Positions 38,509-47,223 of a stretch of DNA of 54,834 nucleotides are shown here, one piece after another; position 1 is the first letter of the stretch, and every line of letters starts with the position of its first letter. The notes beneath the pieces are model-generated. The model made no database searches, had not been told where the DNA came from, and worked only from the letters and a program-made list of their open reading frames with translations. This DNA comes from a bacterium (GTDB lineage Bacteria; Myxococcota_A; Bradymonadia; UBA7976; UBA1532): positions 1 through 54,834 of the forward strand of contig JAUHXC010000056.1 of NCBI GenBank assembly GCA_030427205.1, in the 5' to 3' direction. The position numbers and the translations under genes were made by a program.

Positions 38509-39038
38509 TGCTTCGGTTTGCGGATCCAAGCCGGCGCGCTGTCGAGCACCGCCTGCGCCCGGCCGGGGTCCTTCGACGCGTCGGCCGCCAGGAGGGCGTA
38601 CCAGATGGGGTGATGTCGCACGAGCGCCAGCCGCAACGGCTCGATGAGCGGGTCGCCATCCGCCAGCTCGAGGTAGGCGCCGACCACCACCCGCCCGGCC
38701 GCCTCGCCGCCGAGGGACACCAGCGACTGGAGCGCCGCTTCGCGCAGCATCGGGCCCGAGCCGGTGTCGACCAGGGCCGCCCGCAGCACGGGCAGAGCCG
38801 CCGGATCACCGGCCACGCCCAGCGTGCGCATCGCCGCCAGGCGCACATCGGGGTCGGGGTCGGCCTCGGCCATGCGCAGCAGCGTGCCGGCGTGGGCCGG
38901 GGCGTCTTCGGCGGCCAGCATGACGATCGCCTTGCGCCGCTTGCTCGGATCATCGTGGTCGAACACCGGCCCGTCCTCCTTGCAGCCCGACGCGAGGGCC
39001 ACCAGCGCGGCCAGGATGAGGGTGAACGCCCGCGCCAT
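38505..39038 (-). CDS. HEAT-repeat-like lipoprotein
   Basis: 177 aa. The signal ends in LVALASGC with lipid-anchor candidate C19. The mature part has three or four helical pairs with the HEAT signature (PDVRLAAMRTLGVAGDPAALPVLRAAL, then LREAALQSLVSLGGEAAG). It is probably an outer-membrane or periplasmic binding scaffold. The ATG (39038-39036) shares one base with the TGA of the eCIS-core gene before it, and its own TGA overlaps the GTG of the kinase-like gene after it, so all are translationally coupled. No enzymatic motif is seen. Confidence 0.85.
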   Translation of the reverse strand: MARAFTLILAALVALASGCKEDGPVFDHDDPSKRRKAIVMLAAEDAPAHAGTLLRMAEADPDPDVRLAAMRTLGVAGDPAALPVLRAALVDTGSGPMLREAALQSLVSLGGEAAGRVVVGAYLELADGDPLIEPLRLALVRHHPIWYALLAADASKDPGRAQAVLDSAPAWIRKPKQ

Positions 39039-40789
39039 CAGTCGAGCACGCCGCCTTCGGTGGTGATCTTCACCTTGAGATCCTTGAGCGTCTTGCCCTC
39101 GATCTCGTTCTTGAGCACGTTGCCGATGCCGACCCAGCGGTTCTCCCGGAGGTGGGAGACGGGCGGGATGTTGCGCGGGTGGTTCCACAGCTCGGGCCCG
39201 TGGTTGCCCTTGCCGTACAGCCAGCCCAGGCCGGCCCACGTGCTGTTGTCCCACAGCTGTCCCTTCTCGTTGCGCCCGAAGACGGCGTTGCCCGCCTGCT
39301 GGGCGTACTTGACGGTGCCCTTGGCGGTGATCGGGATGTTGAGCTTGCCGATGGGCAGCGCGGCGATCTCGGCGGCGAGCTCGTCGCCGACCCCGTCCAT
39401 CTCGGCGTCGATGATCTTGACCGGATCGGGTGAGTACCCGCCGGTGAAGCGCAGCCCCAGCACGCCCTTCGTCGACGTATCGCCGATGGCCGACCCGAGG
39501 TTCGTGCCGCCGCCCTTCGTCTTGCCGAGGTCGGTGCGGGCCAGATAGACCAGCCACTTCTCCAGGGTCTGCTGCCGCTGCATCTGCTTGTACTGCTTCT
39601 CGGCGGCCTCCTGCGCGTCGTAGAGCTTCTGGGCCTGCGCCTCGCCGTCCGACGCGTTGAGCAGCCGCGGCTTGACGTCCTTGAGGTACGCCGTCTGCAC
39701 CTTGTGGTTCGTCGCCGTCAGGGTGTCCCACTGCCCGCGGAAGAAGCCCTTGAGCGAAGCCTTGGCGCCCCCGCCCTTCGCCGCCGCCGAGACCGCGCCG
39801 CCGACGGCCATCTTGATGCCGTCCTTGATGGCGTCGTTCATCGCGTCCTGCGCCGCCTGGGCTGCGCCCTTGGCCAGCTTGCCGACGATCAACGCGCCGG
39901 CGCCGCCCGTGGCCGCCGACAGCGCCAGCTCGGCCAACGCCTTGAGCAGGATGGCGTCGAGCTTGGCCGCCGGCTTCTTCGCCGCGTCCTCCTCGACCTC
40001 CTTGACCGCCTTCTGGCCCAGGGTGAGCTGATGCTCATAGTTGAGCTTGATCAGGTCGAGCAGCGTGCTGAGCTTGCCCCCGGGCGTGGTCGTGGCCGTC
40101 GGGGTGGTCGTGCCGCCGTCTTTGTCGCCGGTGCTGGCGGTGCTCTTGTCACCGGAGCCGGTGTCGCCGCCCTTGGGCTTGTTGTGCTGCACCGACCCGG
40201 CGCCACCGGATCCCGCGGGGCTCTGGTCGAGCAGGTCTTCGGCCGACTTGCCCTGCACCACCCGATCGGCCACCGCGTCGGCGTGCCGCTCGTAGGGGTC
40301 GCCGACCTGCCCGACCCCGCCGGCCAGCGACACCCCCGCCTTCTGCTGCACCACATGGGCCGCTTCGTGGGCCGCGGTGTGCAGGCTGGGCTCGCGGCCG
40401 AAGGCGACATGGCGCCCGGTGGCGTAGGCGTCGGCGCCCATCTTCGCGGTCGCGGCGGCCGCCGGCCCGCCCACGTGGGCTTGCACGTGGCCGACGTCGT
40501 GCTTGCCGAACGCCTTCTGGATCGCGCCCATGTGGGGCAGCGACCGGCTCGGCCCGCTGATGCCATCGGCCGCCACCGCGTGCACCGACGGGCCGTCCAT
40601 CGCCCCGTGGGCCTGCACCGGACCGCGTACGTGGTCGATGACCGCGCGGCTCTGGCCGACCATCGCCGCGCTGCGCGCCGAGCGCAGCTGCACCCCATGC
40701 TTCGCGTCGGCGTCGAGGGCCCGGCGCATGCCATGCCCCGACTCCCGGGTATCCGGGGCCTGCATCGGCCCATCGATCGTCTTGCTCAT
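39038..40789 (-). CDS. eCIS-core (DUF4157) domain protein, candidate contractile-injection cargo
   Basis: 583 aa. Residues about 80-185 are a DUF4157/eCIS-core domain: MGADAYATGRHVAFG, then the zinc-protease-like HEAAH (141-145) in HTAAHEAAHVVQQKAG, and DPYERHADAVADRVV. The domain occurs in proteins loaded into or linked with extracellular contractile injection systems. A Gly/Ser/Thr-rich linker (about 192-242) leads to a hydrophobic, Ala/Gly-rich helical segment (about 285-340) that could enter a membrane. A C-terminal region (about 430-583) of unknown type has many Gly/Asn/Trp residues. ATG 40789 has an AGAGGCG ribosome site. The gene follows the AAA ATPase gene by 33 bp and overlaps the lipoprotein gene by one base. 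The toxin identity of the C-terminus is open. Confidence 0.85.
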   Translation of the reverse strand: MSKTIDGPMQAPDTRESGHGMRRALDADAKHGVQLRSARSAAMVGQSRAVIDHVRGPVQAHGAMDGPSVHAVAADGISGPSRSLPHMGAIQKAFGKHDVGHVQAHVGGPAAAATAKMGADAYATGRHVAFGREPSLHTAAHEAAHVVQQKAGVSLAGGVGQVGDPYERHADAVADRVVQGKSAEDLLDQSPAGSGGAGSVQHNKPKGGDTGSGDKSTASTGDKDGGTTTPTATTTPGGKLSTLLDLIKLNYEHQLTLGQKAVKEVEEDAAKKPAAKLDAILLKALAELALSAATGGAGALIVGKLAKGAAQAAQDAMNDAIKDGIKMAVGGAVSAAAKGGGAKASLKGFFRGQWDTLTATNHKVQTAYLKDVKPRLLNASDGEAQAQKLYDAQEAAEKQYKQMQRQQTLEKWLVYLARTDLGKTKGGGTNLGSAIGDTSTKGVLGLRFTGGYSPDPVKIIDAEMDGVGDELAAEIAALPIGKLNIPITAKGTVKYAQQAGNAVFGRNEKGQLWDNSTWAGLGWLYGKGNHGPELWNHPRNIPPVSHLRENRWVGIGNVLKNEIEGKTLKDLKVKITTEGGVLD

Positions 40790-40822
40790 CGTCGCCTCTT
40801 CACCTGCCGGCGGCCGGCGCGC

Positions 40823-42901
40823 TCACAAGCGCCCGGCCTCTCGGGCCTCCGCCCGGGCCGCCTTGTGCAACAACTCGTTGCTCAATCCGCTGCCAGCGTC
40901 GGCCGCGAAGAACGCCGCCCGCAGCACCGCGTTGCGGATATGACCGCCACTCAGCTTATGCTTTCGCGCCAGCCATTCGAAGTCGATGTCTCCCTCGCGC
41001 GGCATCTCGGGCGGAATCAGCCGATCCCAGAGCGCCGCCCGCTCGGCCTCGTCGGGCATCGGGAAGTGCACCCGGAACCGCAGCCGCCGCTTGAACGCGT
41101 CGTCGATCGACCGCTCGAAGTTGGTCGTGAGGATGGTCATGCCTTCGTACTGCTCCATCTTCTGCAGTAGGAAGTTGACCTCCATGTTGGCGAAGCGGTC
41201 GTTCGAGCCCCGGATCTCGGTGCGCTTGGCGAAGAGGCTGTCGGCCTCGTCGAAGAGCAGGATCACCCGCGCCTTGCGCGCCTCCTCGAAGATGCGGGCC
41301 AGGTTCTTCTCGGTCTCGCCGACCCACTTGCTGACCACCCGTGACAGGTCGACCCGGTAGAGCGGGCGATCCAGATCGCGGGCGAGGATGCCGGCCATCA
41401 TCGTCTTGCCGGTGCCCGGCGGCCCGGTGAACATGCACGCCAGCCCCACCCCATAGGGCATCTTCCGGGCGAAACCCCAAGCCTCGAAGACCTGCAGCCG
41501 ATGGCGGGCCTGACCGCGCAGCTCCTCGAGCACCGCCATCACGTCCGGTGGCAGCACCACGTCGCGCCAGTCGAGGGTCGTGTTCATCAACTCGGCGTAG
41601 AGGTCGAGGGTGTGCTGGGTCCTTCGGCGCACCGCGTCGTCGAAGTGGCGCACCGTGGCGGGCACCCCGTCCAGCGCAGCCTCATCGAGCCCGTCGGCGA
41701 GCGCCCGCTCGATGGACCCCGGGGTCAGATCGAAGCGCCGGGCGAGGGCGTCGGCGAGCGACGGGTCGTCGATGCCCGCGCCGGCCAGCTTGTGGCGCCA
41801 CAGCCGGCGCTGATCGAGCGGGGAGGGGTGCGGGAACCGCACCGGGGTGAAGTCGGAGAGGGTGCGCACCATCGCCGCCGGCGGGCCGGACGCGGCCAGC
41901 GCCACCGGGCCGGCGTGCCCGCGCAGGCGATCGAGCAGATCGACCAGCGGCCCCTCGGTGACCACCTCGGACTCGACGCGCCCGATCCGAGCCAGCAAGA
42001 CCGCGCCCAACAACCGGGCATGGCGCACCACCTCGTCGAGCGCGGCCCGCCGCTCCCCCTTCGAGGCGGGCAACCAGTCCAGAGTCAGCTCGATGACCGG
42101 CGCCGACCGCTCGGCCAGCAGCCGGTGGAAGGCCCGTCGACGCCCGCTGCCATCATCGCCCCAGAGCACGATCCGGCTGGCCGGGCGGGCCAGCAGGGCG
42201 GCGAGCCTCTGCAACGGGGCGCCTGGCCGCGGCGGCCGGTCGGGCTCAGAGCGCACCAACCGGGCGCCCAGCCCGCGGGGCAGATGGGGCGGCTCGCCCC
42301 GCAGGAAGCCCAGCACGAACCCGGGCACCTCCACCACCTGATGCACCGACGGCCGGCCGGCCTGCGCCAGATCGGGGAAGCGCAGCAGCCCGCTGCCGAC
42401 CAGCCGACCGCCGGGGCGCAGCGCCCGCTGTGCGCGGCGCAGATCGGCCGGCGCGTCGACCACCAGTTCGGACAAGAAGCCGACGGTGGGCGCCTTCTGG
42501 GTGAAGTCGGCCCAGGCGAACGTGTAGAGCCGAGCGACGTCGATGTCGACGTGTGGCGCAGCGGCGGCGAGCAGCAACCGCTGTTCGAGCGGATCGAGCC
42601 CGAAGCGGGTCCGCAGCTGCGCCGCGGGGCCGAGCAGCGGACCGAGGGGCGGCGGCGGCCCCGGCTCGAGCCCCAGCCGGTGGGCGATCTCGGCCCGGGG
42701 CCTGCCCGAGAGCACCTGCTGGGCCTCCTCGACGCTCACGAAGAGGTCGCCGATCTCGCCGCCGGCCTGCAGCAGCCGGGCGCCGTGTCGCTCCAGATGG
42801 ATGCGTACCCGGCCCAGGGCCCAGAAGATGATGCGATCCAGATCGGCGTCCGCCGCCCGGCGCTGCTCTTCGGACATATCGTTGGCTACGCTGTCGGCCA
42901 T
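40823..42901 (-). CDS. AAA+ ATPase of the contractile-injection-system type (Afp15-like)
   Basis: 692 aa with two ATPase-like halves. The first (about 225-420) is degenerate: WGDDGSGRRRA (247-257) occupies the P-loop position but lacks the Lys. The second is intact: Walker A GPPGTGKT (493-500), Walker B ILLFDEADSL (547-556), sensor-1-like TTN (592-594) and arginine-finger region RRLRFR. The tandem arrangement with a helical N-terminal domain matches the AAA ATPase found in most extracellular contractile injection (Afp/PVC-like) clusters, thought to help assembly or cargo loading. The gene is first in a four-gene operon with an eCIS-core protein. No sheath, tube, spike or baseplate genes are here. 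ATG 42901 has GGGAGGG unusually close (2-3 nt); ATG 42877 is an alternative. Confidence 0.85.
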   Translation of the reverse strand: MADSVANDMSEEQRRAADADLDRIIFWALGRVRIHLERHGARLLQAGGEIGDLFVSVEEAQQVLSGRPRAEIAHRLGLEPGPPPPLGPLLGPAAQLRTRFGLDPLEQRLLLAAAAPHVDIDVARLYTFAWADFTQKAPTVGFLSELVVDAPADLRRAQRALRPGGRLVGSGLLRFPDLAQAGRPSVHQVVEVPGFVLGFLRGEPPHLPRGLGARLVRSEPDRPPRPGAPLQRLAALLARPASRIVLWGDDGSGRRRAFHRLLAERSAPVIELTLDWLPASKGERRAALDEVVRHARLLGAVLLARIGRVESEVVTEGPLVDLLDRLRGHAGPVALAASGPPAAMVRTLSDFTPVRFPHPSPLDQRRLWRHKLAGAGIDDPSLADALARRFDLTPGSIERALADGLDEAALDGVPATVRHFDDAVRRRTQHTLDLYAELMNTTLDWRDVVLPPDVMAVLEELRGQARHRLQVFEAWGFARKMPYGVGLACMFTGPPGTGKTMMAGILARDLDRPLYRVDLSRVVSKWVGETEKNLARIFEEARKARVILLFDEADSLFAKRTEIRGSNDRFANMEVNFLLQKMEQYEGMTILTTNFERSIDDAFKRRLRFRVHFPMPDEAERAALWDRLIPPEMPREGDIDFEWLARKHKLSGGHIRNAVLRAAFFAADAGSGLSNELLHKAARAEAREAGRL

Positions 42902-43400
42902 GGCCCTCCCACCCGGGTCGGCGTCGACGACCGCAGTCTACAGGTGCAGCCGATGCGAGGGAACGCTACTCCAGCGGGCGCGCGCGTCGAGGTGGGGCGC
43001 TCTCCCTCTCGCGGCCCGCGCGACCAGCCGGCCCGACCGCTCACCGAGGGTGCACCCGAGCGGGCCTCAGCGCACGTCGACGGCGCTCGGGGCGTGCGAC
43101 TCGAAGCGCACGATCCAGGCCTGCCCGAGGCCGGCCCCCTGCAACACCGACAAGTCGGAGCCGTCGTACCGACCGACCCCCTGGTCTTCGATCTCTCGCG
43201 GGCGCGGCCGTCCTGTCGATCGCCGACGAGCGCACCTGGCGGAGTGGTCGACGACATCGGTTGGAGCCCCCCCGCGCCCCGCGCCTCGGTGTGCGCCGAC
43301 CCACTGAGCCTGCGCGCGCGGCCGGTGCCACATTGAATCCGCGGGCCGCGTGGGCGACGATGCCGGCTCGATTCTCGGGCCACCAGCAGGGGGTGGAGCG
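42902..43400. other. Intergenic region with possible gene remnants
   Basis: No intact gene is visible between the AAA ATPase start and the SIR2-like fragment. The minus-strand frame ending at 43067 finishes with about 38 codons that read like a protein C-terminus (GVGRYDGSDLSVLQGAGLG, then QAWIVRFESHAP). Sequence upstream of them in the same frame (Arg/Pro/Ala-rich) does not look like protein. It may be the tail of a decayed gene. The promoter of the minus-strand eCIS-type operon should also lie here, but no convincing boxes were found. Confidence 0.35.
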
Positions 43401-43583
43401 ATGGTGATACCGGACGACTCGAGGCGCGCGCGGGCGGCGGGCCGCGTCGTGCCGCTCGTCGGGGCCGGGGTCTCCATGACCGTCGCCGGGCCCGATGGCC
43501 GGCCTGTCTTCCCGGGCGGGCCCCAGCGCCTCGAGTCGGCCCGACCCGCAGAGCCCGACCTCGGCCCGCCGGCGCTGCAGTAG
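43401..43583 (+). pseudogene. Truncated SIR2-like N-terminal fragment fused to a copy of the betA 3' end
   Basis: A 60-codon frame from ATG 43401 (GGAG 5 nt upstream) to TAG 43583. Residues 10-45 (RAAGRVVPLVGAGVSMTV, then AGPDGRPVFPGG) match the start of SIR2/STAND-type defence proteins, which begin with a helix, V-P-F-V-G-A-G-V-S (the NAD-binding GAG) and an FPxW-like segment. The rest of the SIR2 domain is missing. After about residue 48 the frame runs into EPDLGPPALQ-stop, nearly the same as the end of BetA (HPALGPPALQ-stop). This looks like a deletion or insertion joint, not a functional protein. It sits 26 bp before the helicase gene and carries that gene's likely upstream region. Confidence 0.5.
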
Positions 43584-43586
43584 CCC
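43566..43586. repeat. Right copy of the 21-bp direct repeat
   Basis: Identical to 36680-36700, in the same orientation. Similarity continues weakly about 12 bp to the left (ccc, gg and ctc/ctg codons shared), so this appears to be a diverged duplicate of the betA end and not a chance match. The DrmD-like gene starts 23 bp further on. Confidence 0.7.
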
Positions 43587-43608
43587 CGCGACCCCTGGAG
43601 AGCCCCCG

Positions 43609-46600
43609 ATGTCCACGACCGCCCCCACCGTCGTCAGCGTGCTGTCGCGCCTCTCCCGGCCGCGCATCGCCGCCATCGCGCGCAGCCTCGGCCTGCGCAT
43701 CCCGGCGAGCGCCAACCGCGCCGAGCAGGCGCGGCGCGTCGCCGAGGTGCCCACCGTCGACCTGCGCGACATCCTCGCCCTGCTCGTGCGCGACGAGCTG
43801 CGCGACGCCTGCACCGAGCACGGCCTCGACGCCGAGACCCGGGCCCGCGCGGCGCTGATCGAGCGCCTCGCCGCCGCCGCCGGCCTCGCCCTCGACGACG
43901 GGGCCCCCGACGCCCGCGCTCCCGACGGGCTGCCCCGCCCGGGCGACATCGCCGTCGTGCGCCAGCGGCAATACCTCGTCGAATCGGTCCGGCCCTCCGC
44001 CGGCCGCCGCGGCGACGCCCCGCTCGCCACCCGGGTCGGGCTCGTCTGCCTCGACGACGACGCCCAGGGCCGCGGCCTCGACGTGCTCTGGGAGCTCGAG
44101 CTCGGCGCGCGGGTCATCGAGCCCGAGAAGCAGCCGCTCGACGGCGGCCCGCTCGACCCGCCCGACGCCTTCGCCGCCTACCTGCGCGCCCTGCAATGGA
44201 GCTGCGTCACCGCCACCGACGCCGGCCTCTTCCAGGCCCCGTTCCGGGCCGGCGTGCACCTGATGCACCACCAGATGACCCCGCTGGCCAAGGCCCTCGC
44301 GCTGCCCCGGGCCAACCTGTTCATCGCCGACGACGTGGGCCTCGGCAAGACCATCGAAGCCGGCCTCGTCGCCCAGGAGCTCATCCTGCGCCAGCGGGTC
44401 GACACCATCCTCATCGTCTGCCCGCCCGCCGTCAGCCTGCAGTGGCGCGACGAGATGCGCGACCGCTTCGGCCTGCGCTTCGAGATCCACGACCGCGCGT
44501 TCGTCGCCCGCCGCCGGGCCGAGCGCGGCTTCGGCACCAACCCGTGGAGCACCCACAACCGCTTCATCATCAGCTACCAGACGCTGCGCCGGGACGCCTA
44601 CCTCGAGCCCCTGCTGCAGCACCTCGGCGACCGCGCCCGCCGCTCGCTGCTGATCATGGACGAGGCCCACACCGTCGCCCCCGCGTCCGGCGCCCGCTAC
44701 GCCGTCGACTCGTCGCTCACCCGGATCATCCGCGACCACGTCGCCCCGCGCTTCGAGAACCGGCTCTTCCTCTCGGCGACGCCGCACAACGGGCACTCCA
44801 ACAGCTTCGCCGCGCTGCTCGAGATCCTCGACCCGCAGCGCTTCACCCGCGGCATCCCCGTCGAAGACCCGGCGACCCTCGAGCCGGTGATGGTGCGCCG
44901 CCTCAAGAGCGACCTGCACGACCTCGCCGTGGTGCACTTCCCCACCCGGGTCATCCAGCGCCGCCGCTTCACCCATGCCGACGGCCGCTGGTCGCTGATC
45001 GTCGAGTCCGGCCGGCCCGATCGCCCCGAGCAGCCCAGCGCAGGGCCCCCCGCGGTCGCAGTGAGCGACCCCATCGACCTCGGCGCCGCCGACGCGTTCG
45101 AACTGACCCTCGCCGACGACCTCGCCCGCTACACCGCGCTGATGGCGCCCGCCACCAGACAAGGCCGGCTGGTCTTCATCAACCTGCAGAAGCGCCTGCT
45201 CTCGTCGGTGCCCGCCTTCTGGCGCACGTTCGCCGCCCACTGCAAGCGCCTCGACGCCGAGCCGGTCGACCTCGCGCCCCGATCGACCACCCTCAGCTTC
45301 GACCAGAGCCCATTGGGAGAAGGCCACGGCCCGTCCGACGACGCCGCCGACGAAGCCGAGACCGACGCCGTCGACCGCGGCAGCGCCACCCTCAGCGACC
45401 CCAACGCCGAGGCCGCCGCCCTCCGCAAGGCCCTGCGCGCGCTCGCCGACAAGGCCCGCCACCGCCCCGACGCCCGGATGCGCGCCATCGTGCGCTGGAT
45501 CGCCGAGAACCAATGCCCCGCGGCGGCCATCGGCGGCGCCGCCAAGGGCGCCAGCAAAGCGTGGTCCAAGCGACGCCTGATCATCTTCACCGAGTACGCC
45601 GATACCCGGCGCTACATCGAGCAGCAGCTCCGCGCCGCGCTCGCCGGCACCGACCAGGCCGACGCGCGGGTCATGCGCTTCGGCGGCGGCATGAGCGACG
45701 ACCAACGGGCCGAGGTCAAGCGGGCGTTCAACGGCGATCCCGACAAAGAGCCCGTGCGCATCCTCGTCGCGACCGACGCCGCCCGCGAAGGCATCAACCT
45801 CCAGGCATGGTGCGCCGACCTGATGCACTTCGACGTGCCGTGGAACCCGGCCCGCATCGAGCAGCGCAACGGCCGCATCGACCGCACGCTGCAGCCCGAG
45901 CCCGAGGTGCGCTGCGGCTACTTCAGCTACACCCAGCGCCGCGAAGACCGGGTGCTCGACACCCTCGTGCGCAAGGTCGACGTCATCCGCCGCGAGCTCG
46001 GCTCCGTCGGCGCCGTCGTGCTCGATCGCATCGAAGCCACCCTCGCCGACGGCATCGCCGACGACACCGCCGACGCCATCGACGGCGCCACCGACGCCAC
46101 CGAGCGCGAGCGCACCGCCGCCGCCGAGGTCGAGAGCCAGCGCACGCGGGAGCGGGTCACCCAGGAGATCAACCGCGCCCGCCGGACCCTCGACGCCTCG
46201 CGCAAGGTCATCGGCTTCGAGCCCGAGACGCTGCGCGGCGTCATCGACATCGGCCTCGGCTTCCTCGACCTGCCGCCGCTCGCCCCCGTCGACATCGAAG
46301 ACCCGTCATCGGGCAAGACCATCCGCGCCTGGACCGTGCCCGAGATGCCCGCCGACTGGCAGGGCACGCTCGACACCCTGCGGCCACCCCGCCCCCGCGA
46401 CATCCCGCCGTGGGAGTGGCGCAAGACACCCACCCTGCCCGTCGTCTTCGTGCCCCCGCCGCGCCTCACCAGCCCGGTGGTGCACCTGCACCTCGAGCAC
46501 CCGTTCGCCAAGCGCATCCTCTCGCGCTTCAGGGCCCAGGGCTTCGCCGCCCACGACCTGCGCCGGGCCACCGTGCTCGGCGACCCGCACAACGCGACGC

Positions 46601-47175
46601 CCATGGCCATCGCCATCGGCCGCCTCAGCCTCTTCGGACCCGGCGCCACCCGGCTGCACGACGAGCTGATCACCATCGGCGCCCCCTGGCTCGAAGGCGG
46701 CGGCGACGGCCACCTCGAAGTGGACCCCGACGACACCGCCATCAAGTCGCGCCTCGACCGCCTGCTCGGCGAGCCCCTGCGTCGCGTCGAGCCACAAGAG
46801 AGGCGCCTCGCGCCGCACGCCGCCGCCGACTTCGGCCACCTGTGGGCCGACATCGACGCCGAGGCCGAGGCCCGGGCCCACGACGCCGAGGTCGCGCTGA
46901 CCCAGCGCGCCGAGACCGAGCAGAGCGACCTGCGCCGCATCCTCGAAGCCCAGCGCGCCGAGCTCGAGTCCCGGGTCAGCCAGCTCGAGCTCGACCTCAG
47001 CGCCGCCCCCAAGGCCGAGCAGCGGCAGTACCAGGACGACCGCCGCCACATGGCCCGCCGCCTCCAGCAGCTGCAGACCGAGATCGAGACCGAGCCGGCG
47101 CAGCTCGCCGAGCTGTACCGGGTGGTGCGTCGCCGGGTCGAGCCGGTGGGGCTGGTCTACCTGTGGCCGGTATGA
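43609..47175 (+). CDS. drmD: SNF2-family helicase, DrmD-like (class 1 DISARM type)
   Basis: 1188 aa. The N-terminal 100 residues include a SAP-like helical part, then a small beta domain (PRPGDIAVVRQRQYLVESV) as in DrmD-type helicases. The SNF2 ATPase has Walker A DVGLGKT (242-248), motif Ia (ILIVCPPAVSLQWRDEM), DEAH (351-354), SATPHNGHSNSF, and a helicase-C half with IIFTEYADTRRYIEQQL, ATDAAREGINLQ and the arginine-finger motif QRNGRIDR. The C-terminal 350 residues hold a coiled coil near 1080-1170. In class 1 DISARM, DrmD works with an adenine methyltransferase and DrmABC to restrict phage DNA. Here the partners downstream are an ATPase, an HNH protein and a methyltransferase. ATG 43609 follows TGGAGAG. 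Codons end almost only in C or G, in the C-rich style of the methyltransferase start. Confidence 0.78.
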   Translation: MSTTAPTVVSVLSRLSRPRIAAIARSLGLRIPASANRAEQARRVAEVPTVDLRDILALLVRDELRDACTEHGLDAETRARAALIERLAAAAGLALDDGAPDARAPDGLPRPGDIAVVRQRQYLVESVRPSAGRRGDAPLATRVGLVCLDDDAQGRGLDVLWELELGARVIEPEKQPLDGGPLDPPDAFAAYLRALQWSCVTATDAGLFQAPFRAGVHLMHHQMTPLAKALALPRANLFIADDVGLGKTIEAGLVAQELILRQRVDTILIVCPPAVSLQWRDEMRDRFGLRFEIHDRAFVARRRAERGFGTNPWSTHNRFIISYQTLRRDAYLEPLLQHLGDRARRSLLIMDEAHTVAPASGARYAVDSSLTRIIRDHVAPRFENRLFLSATPHNGHSNSFAALLEILDPQRFTRGIPVEDPATLEPVMVRRLKSDLHDLAVVHFPTRVIQRRRFTHADGRWSLIVESGRPDRPEQPSAGPPAVAVSDPIDLGAADAFELTLADDLARYTALMAPATRQGRLVFINLQKRLLSSVPAFWRTFAAHCKRLDAEPVDLAPRSTTLSFDQSPLGEGHGPSDDAADEAETDAVDRGSATLSDPNAEAAALRKALRALADKARHRPDARMRAIVRWIAENQCPAAAIGGAAKGASKAWSKRRLIIFTEYADTRRYIEQQLRAALAGTDQADARVMRFGGGMSDDQRAEVKRAFNGDPDKEPVRILVATDAAREGINLQAWCADLMHFDVPWNPARIEQRNGRIDRTLQPEPEVRCGYFSYTQRREDRVLDTLVRKVDVIRRELGSVGAVVLDRIEATLADGIADDTADAIDGATDATERERTAAAEVESQRTRERVTQEINRARRTLDASRKVIGFEPETLRGVIDIGLGFLDLPPLAPVDIEDPSSGKTIRAWTVPEMPADWQGTLDTLRPPRPRDIPPWEWRKTPTLPVVFVPPPRLTSPVVHLHLEHPFAKRILSRFRAQGFAAHDLRRATVLGDPHNATPMAIAIGRLSLFGPGATRLHDELITIGAPWLEGGGDGHLEVDPDDTAIKSRLDRLLGEPLRRVEPQERRLAPHAAADFGHLWADIDAEAEARAHDAEVALTQRAETEQSDLRRILEAQRAELESRVSQLELDLSAAPKAEQRQYQDDRRHMARRLQQLQTEIETEPAQLAELYRVVRRRVEPVGLVYLWPV

Positions 47176-47223
47176 GCCCCAGCGGCGATCGGCTATCCTG
47201 CCGCCGCCAACGAGGAGGATGAC

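Noticed and set aside
39704..41170. Plus-strand frame across the eCIS-core and AAA ATPase genes
   Set aside because: Antisense shadow. Start codons lack ribosome sites and the sequence is Arg/Val/His-rich repeats, while the minus strand carries HEAAH and Walker motifs with overlapping start/stop codons.
43067..43477. 136-codon minus-strand frame in front of the SIR2-like fragment
   Set aside because: Only its last 38 codons look like protein. The rest is Arg/Pro/Ala-rich and there is no ribosome site, so at most a remnant.
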